From: Duganella sp. CF517
Lineage (GTDB): Bacteria > Pseudomonadota > Gammaproteobacteria > Burkholderiales > Burkholderiaceae_D
DNA length: 64,000 nt
Reading direction: 5' to 3'
Assembly: GCF_900110275.1 (NCBI RefSeq)
Contig: NZ_FODC01000002.1
Coordinates: forward strand, 62,001-126,000
Shown: positions 45,401-55,161 of the stretch, in pieces
Layout of the letters: each line of letters begins with the position of its first letter
Position numbering within the stretch: the first letter of the stretch is position 1
The notes under the pieces: generated by a model
The model's input: the letters and a program-made list of their open reading frames with translations, nothing else
Database searches by the model: none
Told to the model about the DNA's origin: nothing
Position numbers and translations under genes: made by a program

Positions 45401-46357
45401 ATGACATTCGAACAAAAAAATTTGTCAGATATTTCCGTCGCCATTTTAGTACCCTGCTACAACGAAGCGACCACCGTGGCCAAAGTGGTTGCCGACTTCA
45501 AACTGGCAATGCCGCACGCCACCGTTTACGTTTACGACAACAATTCAAAAGATGACACCAGCGCCATCGCGCTGGCCGCCGGCGCGGTCGTCATGCACGA
45601 GCCGCTGCAAGGCAAGGGCAACGTGGTCCGCCGCATGTTCTCCGACATCACCGCCGACGTCTATGTGATGGTCGATGGCGACGACACCTACGACGCCTCG
45701 GTGGCGCCGGCGATGGTGCGCCGCCTGGTCGAGGGGCAGCTCGATTGCATCAACGCGGTGCGCCACTCGACCGCCATCGAGGCATATCGCCAGGGCCACG
45801 AATTCGGCAACTGGATGCTCACCACCATCGTCGCCAAGCTGTTCGGCCGCGCCACGCGCGACATGCTGACCGGCTACCGCGTGTTCTCGCACAAATTCGT
45901 CAAGTCCTTCCCGGTCGTGTCCAAGGGCTTCGAGATCGAAACCGAGCTGACCGTGCACACCCTGGAACTGCGCATGCGCAGCGAAGACTTCGACACCAAC
46001 TACGGCGCCCGCCCGGAAGGCTCGGTCAGCAAGCTGAGCACCTATAAGGACGGCTTCAAGATCCTGTGGATGATCTTCAAACTGATCAAGCTGGAACGCC
46101 CGGCGCTGTTCTTCAACAGCTTCGGCGCCGTGGCCGTGCTGCTGGCGCTGGCGTTGTTCCTGCCGGTGCTGAGCGACTATCTGCACACCGGCCTGGTGCC
46201 GCGCCTGCCGACGGCGATCCTGGCGGCCTTCATCGTCTCGCTCGGCGTGCTGAGCGCCGTGTGCGGGCTCATCCTGAGCTCGGTCACCCAGGGACGGCGC
46301 GAGGTCAAGCAGCTGTCCTTCCTGGCGACGCCGCGCTACTTCACCCGACCGAAGTAA
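45401..46357 (+). CDS. Glycosyltransferase family 2, GtrB/DPM1-like
   Basis: A 318-residue polyprenyl-phosphate glycosyltransferase candidate. GT-A core: VAILVPCYNEATTVAKVV, YVYDNNSKDDTS and MVDGDDTYD; MLTGYRVFSHKFVKSFP is the family block. Two C-terminal membrane helices (VAVLLALALFLPVLSDYL; ILAAFIVSLGVLSAVCGLIL) fit GtrB. ATG 45401 has AAGG ten bases upstream; TTG 45392 is too close to that site. It is followed by GtrA and a large membrane protein (see the cassette note), so it probably makes an undecaprenyl-linked sugar for transfer to a surface glycan. Confidence 0.88.
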   Translation: MTFEQKNLSDISVAILVPCYNEATTVAKVVADFKLAMPHATVYVYDNNSKDDTSAIALAAGAVVMHEPLQGKGNVVRRMFSDITADVYVMVDGDDTYDASVAPAMVRRLVEGQLDCINAVRHSTAIEAYRQGHEFGNWMLTTIVAKLFGRATRDMLTGYRVFSHKFVKSFPVVSKGFEIETELTVHTLELRMRSEDFDTNYGARPEGSVSKLSTYKDGFKILWMIFKLIKLERPALFFNSFGAVAVLLALALFLPVLSDYLHTGLVPRLPTAILAAFIVSLGVLSAVCGLILSSVTQGRREVKQLSFLATPRYFTRPK

Positions 46358-46361
46358 GCCC

Positions 46362-46778
46362 ATGCGCCTCGACACCGCCTTCCTCATCAAGTTTCTCCAG
46401 TTCGCCTGCATCGGCGGCGTCGTCTTCCTGTTCGACGCTTCCTGCTTCTGGCTGCTGATCAAGCTGACCGGCTGGCCGTCATTGGCGCGCGTCATCAGCG
46501 TGGCGCTGGCCATCACGCTGTCGTGGGCGCTGAACCGGGCGCTGACCTTCCGCCGCCAGGCCGGCCGCGCCGACTGGCGCGAGCTGCTCAAGTTCGCCGC
46601 GTCGCAGCTGCCGGGCGCCTGCATCAACGCCGGCGCCTCGCTGCTGGCGTTCCACTCGCTGCCGTTCACGCAGAACAACGCCTGGCTGTCGACCGCCGTT
46701 GGCAGCATTGCCGGCCTGTTCGCCAACTTCATCATGGCAAATTTCTTTGTTTTCAACAAAAAGAACATGACGCGCTAA
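46362..46778 (+). CDS. GtrA family flippase-like protein
   Basis: A 138-residue membrane protein with four hydrophobic segments (FACIGGVVFLFDASCFWLLI; VISVALAITLSWALNRALTF and others) of the GtrA/DPMS1-like family, thought to flip undecaprenyl-phosphate sugars. It follows the GtrB-like gene by four bases and precedes the large membrane protein by four bases, so the three are one transcript. Confidence 0.88.
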   Translation: MRLDTAFLIKFLQFACIGGVVFLFDASCFWLLIKLTGWPSLARVISVALAITLSWALNRALTFRRQAGRADWRELLKFAASQLPGACINAGASLLAFHSLPFTQNNAWLSTAVGSIAGLFANFIMANFFVFNKKNMTR

Positions 46779-46782
46779 GACG

Positions 46783-48351
46783 ATGAAATCACTGAACCCC
46801 TACAAGCTGCTGACGTTCCTGGTCCTGCCATTTCTGCTGAGCTGGCCCGCCTGGTTCAACGGCCAGCCGTTCCTGTTCCAGGACACCACCGCCTACATCA
46901 AGGGCGCCGCCAGCGCCGCCAATTTGCTGGTGGAAACCAAAACCGCGCGCAACTGGCTGACGGCCGGCATGCCGCCGCCCGGCGCCGCCCACCCGGCCTC
47001 GGCCCAGGCCGGCGCCGCGCCCGCCGCCGCGCCGGTCCCGGCGCCGTCGGCGCAACTGAGCAGCTCGCCCGATAAAAGCGGCGTGATCTCGGGCCGTTCG
47101 ATCTACTACGGCATGTTCATGTTCGTCACCGCCTGCCTGCTGGGCTTGCAAGGCGTGCCGCTGCTGCAGGCGCTGCTGTCGACCGCGATGATCACCACCT
47201 TCCTGCGCCAGCGCTACACCATCGATTACCGCACCATCGCCGCCGCGCTGCTGTTGCTGGCCGTGGCCAGCCCGCTGCCGTTCTTCAACAGCATGCTGAT
47301 GCCGGACGTGTTCGCCGGACTCGGCATCGCCGGCGTGGTCGCCCTGATCATGATGCCGCGCGCCCCCGGCGGCGTGCGCCTGTTCTGGGCGCTGCTCACC
47401 GTGGCCGCCGTGCTGTTCCACACCGCCAATATCATGATCATCCTCGCCACCATCATTACGCTGGTCGTGTTGTGGTTCGTGCTCAACCGCCAAGAACCGC
47501 TGCGCTGGACGGCGGTGGCGCTGGCGGTGGCGCTGGTCGGCGCCGGCCTGGCCGGCGAGGCCGCGTTCAACTTCGGCGTGCGCCACTTCACCCACACCAC
47601 GCCGATCCGGCCGCCGTTCATGAGCGCGCGCCTGCTGGCGGACGGTCCCGGCAACACCTTTGTCCACAGCCAGTGCCCGCGGGCCGGCTTCGAGGTCTGC
47701 GACTACGCCAGGGACTTCACGCGCGCGACCTCGGACGACTTCCTGTGGAGCGCGGACCCGCGCATCGGCGTCTTCACCTTGGCCTCGAAAGCCTCGCGCA
47801 CCCGCCTCGGCCAAGAGGATTTCGCCTTCGCCAAGGCCGTCTTCGCCGAGTATCCGCTGCAGGTGATCGAAAACTCGGCGCGCAACATCGCCGCCCAGCT
47901 GGGGTATATCGGCCTGGAGGAATTTGTCTACGTGCCGGGCATGGTGCAAAACTTCGAACCGAAGATCCCGGCCGACGAGCAGGCGGTGCTGGAGAGCACG
48001 CGCGCGGCCAAGGGCAAGTTCAACGTCGCCTATTCCGCGCTGCTGATCCAGGTCACCAGCGTGGCGGCGTTGCTGGTGTGCCTGGCGGCGGTGGTGGTGT
48101 TGTTCAGGCGGCGGCGCTACGCCGAGCTGACGCTGATCGCGATCATGCTGCTGAGCATGGTCATCAACGCCGGCGTCTGCGGCGCGCTGTCGACGCCGCA
48201 CGATCGCTACCAGGGCCGCATCATCTGGATCCTGCAACTGATGGCGATCGTCATCGTGGCGGTGCGCTACAACCGGGTCGCGCTGCCGGCCGAAACGGCC
48301 GACCGCGCGCAGGAAACGCCCGCGCAACCGCTGTCGGCCGCCGCGGGTTGA
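46783..48351 (+). CDS. Polytopic membrane protein, possible glycosyltransferase of a Gtr cassette
   Basis: A 522-residue integral membrane protein without a named family that I recognise. There are about nine to eleven hydrophobic stretches. An Ala/Pro-rich loop (residues about 62-100, PPPGAAHPASAQAGAAP) follows the second segment, which lies in the presumed periplasm. A later loop has acidic and Ser-rich text (VHSQCPRAGFEVCDYARDF). Placed third after GtrB- and GtrA-like genes, it is positioned like the type-specific Gtr transferases of serotype-converting cassettes. That role is inference from order; no GT-C motif is obvious. Confidence 0.7.
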   Translation: MKSLNPYKLLTFLVLPFLLSWPAWFNGQPFLFQDTTAYIKGAASAANLLVETKTARNWLTAGMPPPGAAHPASAQAGAAPAAAPVPAPSAQLSSSPDKSGVISGRSIYYGMFMFVTACLLGLQGVPLLQALLSTAMITTFLRQRYTIDYRTIAAALLLLAVASPLPFFNSMLMPDVFAGLGIAGVVALIMMPRAPGGVRLFWALLTVAAVLFHTANIMIILATIITLVVLWFVLNRQEPLRWTAVALAVALVGAGLAGEAAFNFGVRHFTHTTPIRPPFMSARLLADGPGNTFVHSQCPRAGFEVCDYARDFTRATSDDFLWSADPRIGVFTLASKASRTRLGQEDFAFAKAVFAEYPLQVIENSARNIAAQLGYIGLEEFVYVPGMVQNFEPKIPADEQAVLESTRAAKGKFNVAYSALLIQVTSVAALLVCLAAVVVLFRRRRYAELTLIAIMLLSMVINAGVCGALSTPHDRYQGRIIWILQLMAIVIVAVRYNRVALPAETADRAQETPAQPLSAAAG

Positions 48352-48372
48352 CACGCCGGCCGGGCGGGCGAT

Positions 48373-49464
48373 TCAAGTCCGCCTCGGCAAGGCCGCGCTC
48401 AACCGGTCGGTGACCGACTTCACGAACGCCAGCGCCGCCCTCTTCCGGTTCAGCACTTTCTCCTCCACATACGTCCACGACAGATAACCCACGCAGCACG
48501 ACAGCGCCAGCGAGATGGCGAAATTCTCGTGCCACGCACGGTGCTCGGGCAGCAGCTGGTACACCGCCTGCTGGATCGCATAACTGTACAGATAAATGCC
48601 GTAAGAAATATCGCCGGCGCGCAGCACGAACGTCTTCCTGAAGTCGATCAAGCCGATATACACGGTGATGTAGGCGATCGCCGCCGAGGCGAAATATTCG
48701 CCCTCGCGCCACTGCAACGCCACCCACGCCGCGCCGATGCAGGCGACGAAGGTTAGCGTGCTGTGCTTGATCTTTTCCCGCATCGTGTACAGCGCCACGC
48801 CCCACAGGAACGACCACAGCGCGCAACGACCGGACGGCTTGAAGTTGAACTCGCCAAGATCCTTGGTAAAGCTGCGCACGGTCACCGCCACCGTCAGCAA
48901 GGCCAGCAACACCACAAAGGTGCGCGGACGCCGGTGCAGGGTCACCACATACAGGATCGAGATGGCGATATAGCATTCGAGCTCGTACGGAATGGTCCAC
49001 AGCTGGCCATTGACCATGTTGGTATTGTTATCGGCAAACACGCCGGGCAAGGTGTACTGGATGATCCCGAGGATATTCAGGAAGTACTTGTGCAGCATCG
49101 GGCTGGCGAAGTACTCGTTGAGCGGCAGCGTGGTCAGCGCGGCGCCGATGAGCAGCGCCGAGATCACCACCTCGACGCACAGCGCCGGGAAGATGCGCAG
49201 GGCGCGCAATGTCAGAAAACTCGGCAAATGGCTCGTACGGAACAGGCTGCCCGCCACCAAAAATCCGCTCAGCGCGAAAAACGCCGGCACGAACGTCAGG
49301 ATCAGCGGCCGCATGGGCAGGAAATATTGCTTCTCGACGGCGGCCCCGTAACAAATCGACACCGAGTGCCAGGCGACGATGAACACGGCGAGCAGGATGC
49401 GCAGATAGTCGAAACCGGTGGGACGATGCCCCGACAAAGCGGACGTTTGTTGCAGCGTTAGCAT
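48373..49464 (-). CDS. Acyltransferase-3 family membrane protein
   Basis: A 363-residue membrane acyltransferase with the motifs FDYLRILLAVFIVAWHSVS, FVPAFFALSGFLVAGSLF and a final WTYVEEKVLNRKR. Around nine helices; no SGNH domain. ATG 49464 (MLTLQQTS) has a GGGGGA stretch just upstream; the open frame extends further without similarity. Divergent to the second copy of the unknown secreted protein. Probably O-acetylates a sugar, acceptor unknown. Confidence 0.88.
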   Translation of the reverse strand: MLTLQQTSALSGHRPTGFDYLRILLAVFIVAWHSVSICYGAAVEKQYFLPMRPLILTFVPAFFALSGFLVAGSLFRTSHLPSFLTLRALRIFPALCVEVVISALLIGAALTTLPLNEYFASPMLHKYFLNILGIIQYTLPGVFADNNTNMVNGQLWTIPYELECYIAISILYVVTLHRRPRTFVVLLALLTVAVTVRSFTKDLGEFNFKPSGRCALWSFLWGVALYTMREKIKHSTLTFVACIGAAWVALQWREGEYFASAAIAYITVYIGLIDFRKTFVLRAGDISYGIYLYSYAIQQAVYQLLPEHRAWHENFAISLALSCCVGYLSWTYVEEKVLNRKRAALAFVKSVTDRLSAALPRRT

Positions 49465-49685
49465 AAATCCCCCACGAATTAGAAGTGTTTTAAAGACAGG
49501 TAAAAATTTAGCATTCGGACATCTTACCTGCTTTTGCGGGCTATTTTGCGGCGCAACAAAAAATAAGCGCCTGGCGCCGATGACGCGCCGCAAGCACCTT
49601 TAATACAGCGAAACACTAAATTCCGCATCGCACCATTTCTCTTATAAAACAATCTTTTCAGGAACTATTGATAGCTTTGGGGCAC

Positions 49686-49714
49686 TGTAAAATATTCTCA
49701 AAAGAAATTTTACA
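49686..49714. promoter_or_regulatory. Inverted repeat overlapping the -35 element of the secreted-protein gene
   Basis: TGTAAAAT (49686-49693) and ATTTTACA (49707-49714) are perfect complements separated by 13 bases. The right arm contains the TTTACA -35 element, so a protein bound here would control the promoter directly. Confidence 0.55.
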
Positions 49715-49738
49715 AAGGAAATTTAATGCCCTATAATA
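49709..49738 (+). promoter_or_regulatory. Sigma-70 promoter of secreted paralogue B
   Basis: TTTACA (49709-49714), 18 bases, TATAAT (49733-49738), giving a leader of about 60 bases before ATG 49803. Confidence 0.75.
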
Positions 49739-49802
49739 AGTTTCATAAAAGCATAAATTGCTCACGGTCAGTTACAGCCTTCATCAATTTCGAGGACTGT
49801 AC

Positions 49803-51242
49803 ATGAGATTTAGCCTTACCCAACTGCGCGCCCTGCTCGCGTCAACCTGCATCGCCGGCGCCGTCATGGCGTCGATTCCATTCACCGCGCAGGCGCAAAC
49901 CGCCTACGATGCCGCCACCGGATGGGGCACCTACAAGCGGCCGTTCTCCGCCGATTCGCCGTGGAACGCCCGTCCGATCCGTCCGCAACTCGGCACTTTC
50001 GAGCTGCGCAAGCCGGTCTTCAATCCGTCCTGGCTGCCGGCCGTCGACGACGGCGCCTATTCGCTCACGGTGTTCAAGGCCTCGGCCACGGACACGCCGA
50101 TGACGGTCTATAACGTGGCCGACCCGGACTCGGCCAGCTACTCGCGCAACGTCACGCTGCCGCATTGGCCGGTCGGAGTGACCGGGGCCAGCGGCAGCGA
50201 CGGCCACGCCGACATTGTCGATACGCAAACGGGCATCGTCCACTCGTTCTTCCAGCTGCGCTGGGTGGGCGGCAGGTGGACCGCCACCATGTACTCGTGG
50301 ACGCGGATCGACGGCCGCGGCTGGGGCGACGCGGTGCACTGGACCCAGGGCGTGCGCTCGTCGGGCGTGCCGCCCACGGGCGGCTTGATCCGGCGCCACG
50401 AGATCGACGACGGCGCCGATTACTACCAGCACGCGCTGGCCATGGCGTTGCCCAGCCAGTCGCTGGCCAACGGCGTGACCTACCCGAGCTACGTGTTCCC
50501 GGCCACCACGGCCGACGCCACGGCGCACCTGAACACCGGCCAGATCCCGCTGGGAACGCGCATGATGTTGCCGGCCTCGTTCGACCACAAATCGATCACC
50601 AGCCCGGCGCTGCGCAAGGTCGCCAACACGCTCAAGGTTTTCGGCGCCATGGTGGTCGACCGCACCTATGATGTCGCGTTCGGGATCTATGTCGAGAACG
50701 GCGCCAACTACACGCTCATGCCCAACGGCTGGGACACCCGCGTGGTGGCCGACCTCGAGCGCATCCGCGCGGCGCTGCGCCCGGTGCTGTGGGGCGAGAA
50801 ATGGGTCGACGGCGACGGCAACTCGTTTGAAGACCCGCAAAAGCTGGGCGTGTTGTCGATGCGCGGCGACTGGCAGAAAATCGGCGGCGGCGGCAACGGA
50901 CCGGGCAGCTTCGACACCTGGCAGCAGGCGCTGGTCTTCCCGTACACCGAGAAGAAGCTTAGCCAGGTCAACTACAGCACGGCCGCGAGCCACGTCAGCT
51001 GGAGCGCGCTCAAGCGGGGCGACAAGATGCGCTTCACGTCGGTCGCCAGCGGCGGCGCCACCGTCCGTCTGCAGGTGCGGGTCGGCACCGCGCTGTACTA
51101 CGACAGCGGCTTCCTGGGCAACGGCTCGTCGACCACGTTCACCTGGCCCGACGCGGCGCTGGGCAAGATCTCGGTGGCGGTGCTGGCCGACAGCGGTGTC
51201 TGGACCGCGTCGAAAGTAAACGGCGTCCTCATCAAAAACTAA
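49803..51242 (+). CDS. Secreted protein of unknown function (paralogue B)
   Basis: A 479-residue exported protein. The signal peptide ends near FTAQAQ. Mature sequence shares the blocks listed for the gene at 14699-16192 (PFSA-SPWN-RPI, GSDGHADI, GLIR-HEI, YQHALAM, GQIP, MMLPAS, ALRKVA-TLK, IYVENGA, LSMRG-W, QALVFP). The conserved His pair (HADI, HEI-YQHALAM) and Asp/Glu residues would suit a metal- or acid-base-catalysed enzyme. A C-terminal beta-rich part starts near VNYSTAASHVSW. ATG 49803 has GAGGA six bases upstream. Monocistronic, with its own promoter and an operator-like palindrome. Function unknown; a polysaccharide-acting enzyme is one possibility. Confidence 0.8.
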   Translation: MRFSLTQLRALLASTCIAGAVMASIPFTAQAQTAYDAATGWGTYKRPFSADSPWNARPIRPQLGTFELRKPVFNPSWLPAVDDGAYSLTVFKASATDTPMTVYNVADPDSASYSRNVTLPHWPVGVTGASGSDGHADIVDTQTGIVHSFFQLRWVGGRWTATMYSWTRIDGRGWGDAVHWTQGVRSSGVPPTGGLIRRHEIDDGADYYQHALAMALPSQSLANGVTYPSYVFPATTADATAHLNTGQIPLGTRMMLPASFDHKSITSPALRKVANTLKVFGAMVVDRTYDVAFGIYVENGANYTLMPNGWDTRVVADLERIRAALRPVLWGEKWVDGDGNSFEDPQKLGVLSMRGDWQKIGGGGNGPGSFDTWQQALVFPYTEKKLSQVNYSTAASHVSWSALKRGDKMRFTSVASGGATVRLQVRVGTALYYDSGFLGNGSSTTFTWPDAALGKISVAVLADSGVWTASKVNGVLIKN

Positions 51243-51286
51243 AACGCAACCCGGGCGGCGCGGGGGCCGTGCCGCCCACGCCGCCG

Positions 51287-51675
51287 CTAGGGCACGATCG
51301 CCGTGACCTCGATCTCGACGCGGGCGCGGTCCTCGACCAGGCCCGCCACCTGTACCGCCGTCATCGCCGGGTAGTGCGCGCCGATGACGTCGCGGTACGC
51401 CGCCCCCACCGCCTTGTAGGCGGCGACATACTCCTTGCGGTCGATCACGTACCACGTCATGCGCACGATGTGCTCGGGCCGCGCGTGCGCCTCGGCCAGC
51501 ACGGCGACGATGTTCTCCAGGGCCTGGCGCACCTGTCCGGCGAAATCGTCGGTGTGGAACACGCCCTGCCCGTCCCACCCGATCATGCCGCTGACGCACA
51601 CCATGCGGCCGCTGGCGGCCACTCCGTTCGAATAGCCGCGCGGCTTGGCCCACTGCGGCGGTTGAAGTATCTCCA

Positions 51676-51679
<4 letters not shown>
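51287..51679 (-). CDS. RidA family protein (enamine/imine deaminase-like)
   Basis: A 130-residue YjgF/RidA protein. The family pattern is present: [17 protein letters not shown], then [22 protein letters not shown] with the conserved arginine region, and [12 protein letters not shown]. It starts at ATG 51679, overlapping the acyl-CoA dehydrogenase stop (ATGA); ATG 51676 is also possible. Last gene of the 2-aminobenzoate operon. It may hydrolyse an imine or enamine released during ring reduction and opening; this specific role is inference. Confidence 0.9.
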
Positions 51680-52878
<1,199 letters not shown>

Positions 52879-52882
52879 GCCT

Positions 52883-53737
<855 letters not shown>

Positions 53738-53758
53738 AGGGTTTCCTTATTCTTGTCC

Positions 53759-54334
53759 TTATTTTTCGTCGGTGTTGCGATCGGCCGACCGATCGGCTGC
53801 ATACAGATGCCGCTTCATCTGCGACAGCAACTCGATCAGCTGGCCCTTGTCGGCGCCGGACATGTCCTGCAGCAGTTCGGCGATCCAGCCCTCGTGCACC
53901 TCGGCCATCTCGGTGAAGGCGCGGCGCCCCTCCGCCGTCAGCTTGACGCTGTAGGCGCGGCCGTCCTTGGGATCGGGCACGCGCACCACCAGCTTTTCCT
54001 GCTCCAGCTGGTCGGTGATGCCGGTGATGTTCCCGCCGGTGACCATCATCCGCTTCGACAGCTCGCCCATGCGCAGCCCCTGCGGATAGCGCTCCAGCTG
54101 CGCCATCAGGTCGAAGCGCGGCAAGGTGATGCCGAAGGTCGCGCGCAGCCGGGTGCGGATTTCGGTCTCGATCTTGACGGTGCACGACAGCATCCGCAGC
54201 CACAGTTTGAGCGACTGGTGGTGGTCGCGCGTCAGGCGGCTGGCCAGGTCGAGCACCGGCTCCCCGCCCGCCGTTGCTTCGTCAAGCGACGCATCGTCGT
54301 CCGGCCTTTCTCGATCGTTGTCTGATGGGGGCAT
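53759..54334 (-). CDS. MarR family transcriptional regulator
   Basis: A 191-residue winged-helix regulator encoded inside the operon it probably controls. After an acidic, low-complexity N-terminus comes the winged helix (FDLMAQLERYPQGLRMGELSKRMM, quoted in shorter parts elsewhere; wing VRVPDPKDGRAYSVKLT). MarR-type regulators such as BadR and CouR often answer to aromatic CoA thioesters, so the ligand could be 2-aminobenzoyl-CoA. ATG 54334 has AAGGA four bases upstream. The palindrome at 59194-59215 is a candidate binding site. Confidence 0.9.
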   Translation of the reverse strand: MPPSDNDRERPDDDASLDEATAGGEPVLDLASRLTRDHHQSLKLWLRMLSCTVKIETEIRTRLRATFGITLPRFDLMAQLERYPQGLRMGELSKRMMVTGGNITGITDQLEQEKLVVRVPDPKDGRAYSVKLTAEGRRAFTEMAEVHEGWIAELLQDMSGADKGQLIELLSQMKRHLYAADRSADRNTDEK

Positions 54335-54348
54335 GGCGTCCTTGTACC

Positions 54349-55161
54349 TCACATGACTTCACCGCCGGCGACGGCGATGGATTGTCCATTCATGGCGGCC
54401 GATTCGGCCAGGCAAAGCCAGGCCACGGCGTTGGCCACCTCCCCGCTTTGCACCAGCCGCTTTTGCGGATTGCCGGCGGCCAGCTCGGCGCGGGCCTCGT
54501 CTTCGCCGCGGCCGGTCTTGGCGACGATGTTGGCGACGGCGTCGCGCACGATATCGGTCTCAGTATAGCCCGGGCAGACGGCGTTGACGGTCACGCCCTT
54601 GGTGGCCACCTCCAGCGCCAGCGCGCGGGTCAGCCCGACCACGCCGTGCTTGGCGGCGGTATAGGCGGCCGTGTAGCGGTAGCCGGTCAGGCCGGCGGTC
54701 GAAGCGACGTTGACGATGCGGCCCCACTTCGCCTCCAGCATCGCCGGCAGCGCCGCCTGGGTGCAGTGGAAGGTGCCGGTCAGGTTCACGTCCAGCATGC
54801 GCCGCCACAGCGCGGCGTCGGTTTTGCCGAACGGCGCGGCGGCCGCCTGGCCGGCGTTGTTGACCAGGATGTCGATGCGGCCGAAACGTCCGGCGGCGGC
54901 GGCGAAACCGGCGCGCACCGAGTCCTCGTCGGCGACGTCCAGCACCTGAATGGCGATGTCCGCGCCCGGCGGCGACAGCACGCGCAGCGACGCCTCGGCG
55001 GCGGCCAGCGAACCGGCGTCGCGGCCGGCCAGCGTCACGCGCGCGCCGCGCGCCAGCAAGGCCTGCGCGCAGGCGGCGCCGATGCCGCGCGAGCCGCCGG
55101 TGACCAGCGCGTGCTTGCCGGCCAATGGCAGTGCGCCCTGTGTTGTCGATCCCTGGTTCAT
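54349..55161 (-). CDS. SDR-family NAD(P)-dependent oxidoreductase
   Basis: A classical short-chain dehydrogenase, 270 residues: [12 protein letters not shown] cofactor site, NNAG, the catalytic Ser in ASTAG and the YTAAK Tyr/Lys pair. Within a CoA-thioester aromatic pathway, it probably acts as a 3-hydroxyacyl-CoA dehydrogenase. Start ATG 55161 overlaps the stop of the monooxygenase/reductase (ATGA), showing coupling. Cofactor preference cannot be read with certainty. Confidence 0.92.
   Translation of the reverse strand: MNQGSTTQGALPLAGKHALVTGGSRGIGAACAQALLARGARVTLAGRDAGSLAAAEASLRVLSPPGADIAIQVLDVADEDSVRAGFAAAAGRFGRIDILVNNAGQAAAAPFGKTDAALWRRMLDVNLTGTFHCTQAALPAMLEAKWGRIVNVASTAGLTGYRYTAAYTAAKHGVVGLTRALALEVATKGVTVNAVCPGYTETDIVRDAVANIVAKTGRGEDEARAELAAGNPQKRLVQSGEVANAVAWLCLAESAAMNGQSIAVAGGEVM

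Larger units (their letters stand above)
49465..49802. other. Divergent intergenic region (338 bases), AT-rich
   Basis: Contains the promoter and an inverted repeat (49686-49714) of the secreted-protein gene, listed separately. The remainder is AT-rich and without supported coding potential. Confidence 0.55.
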
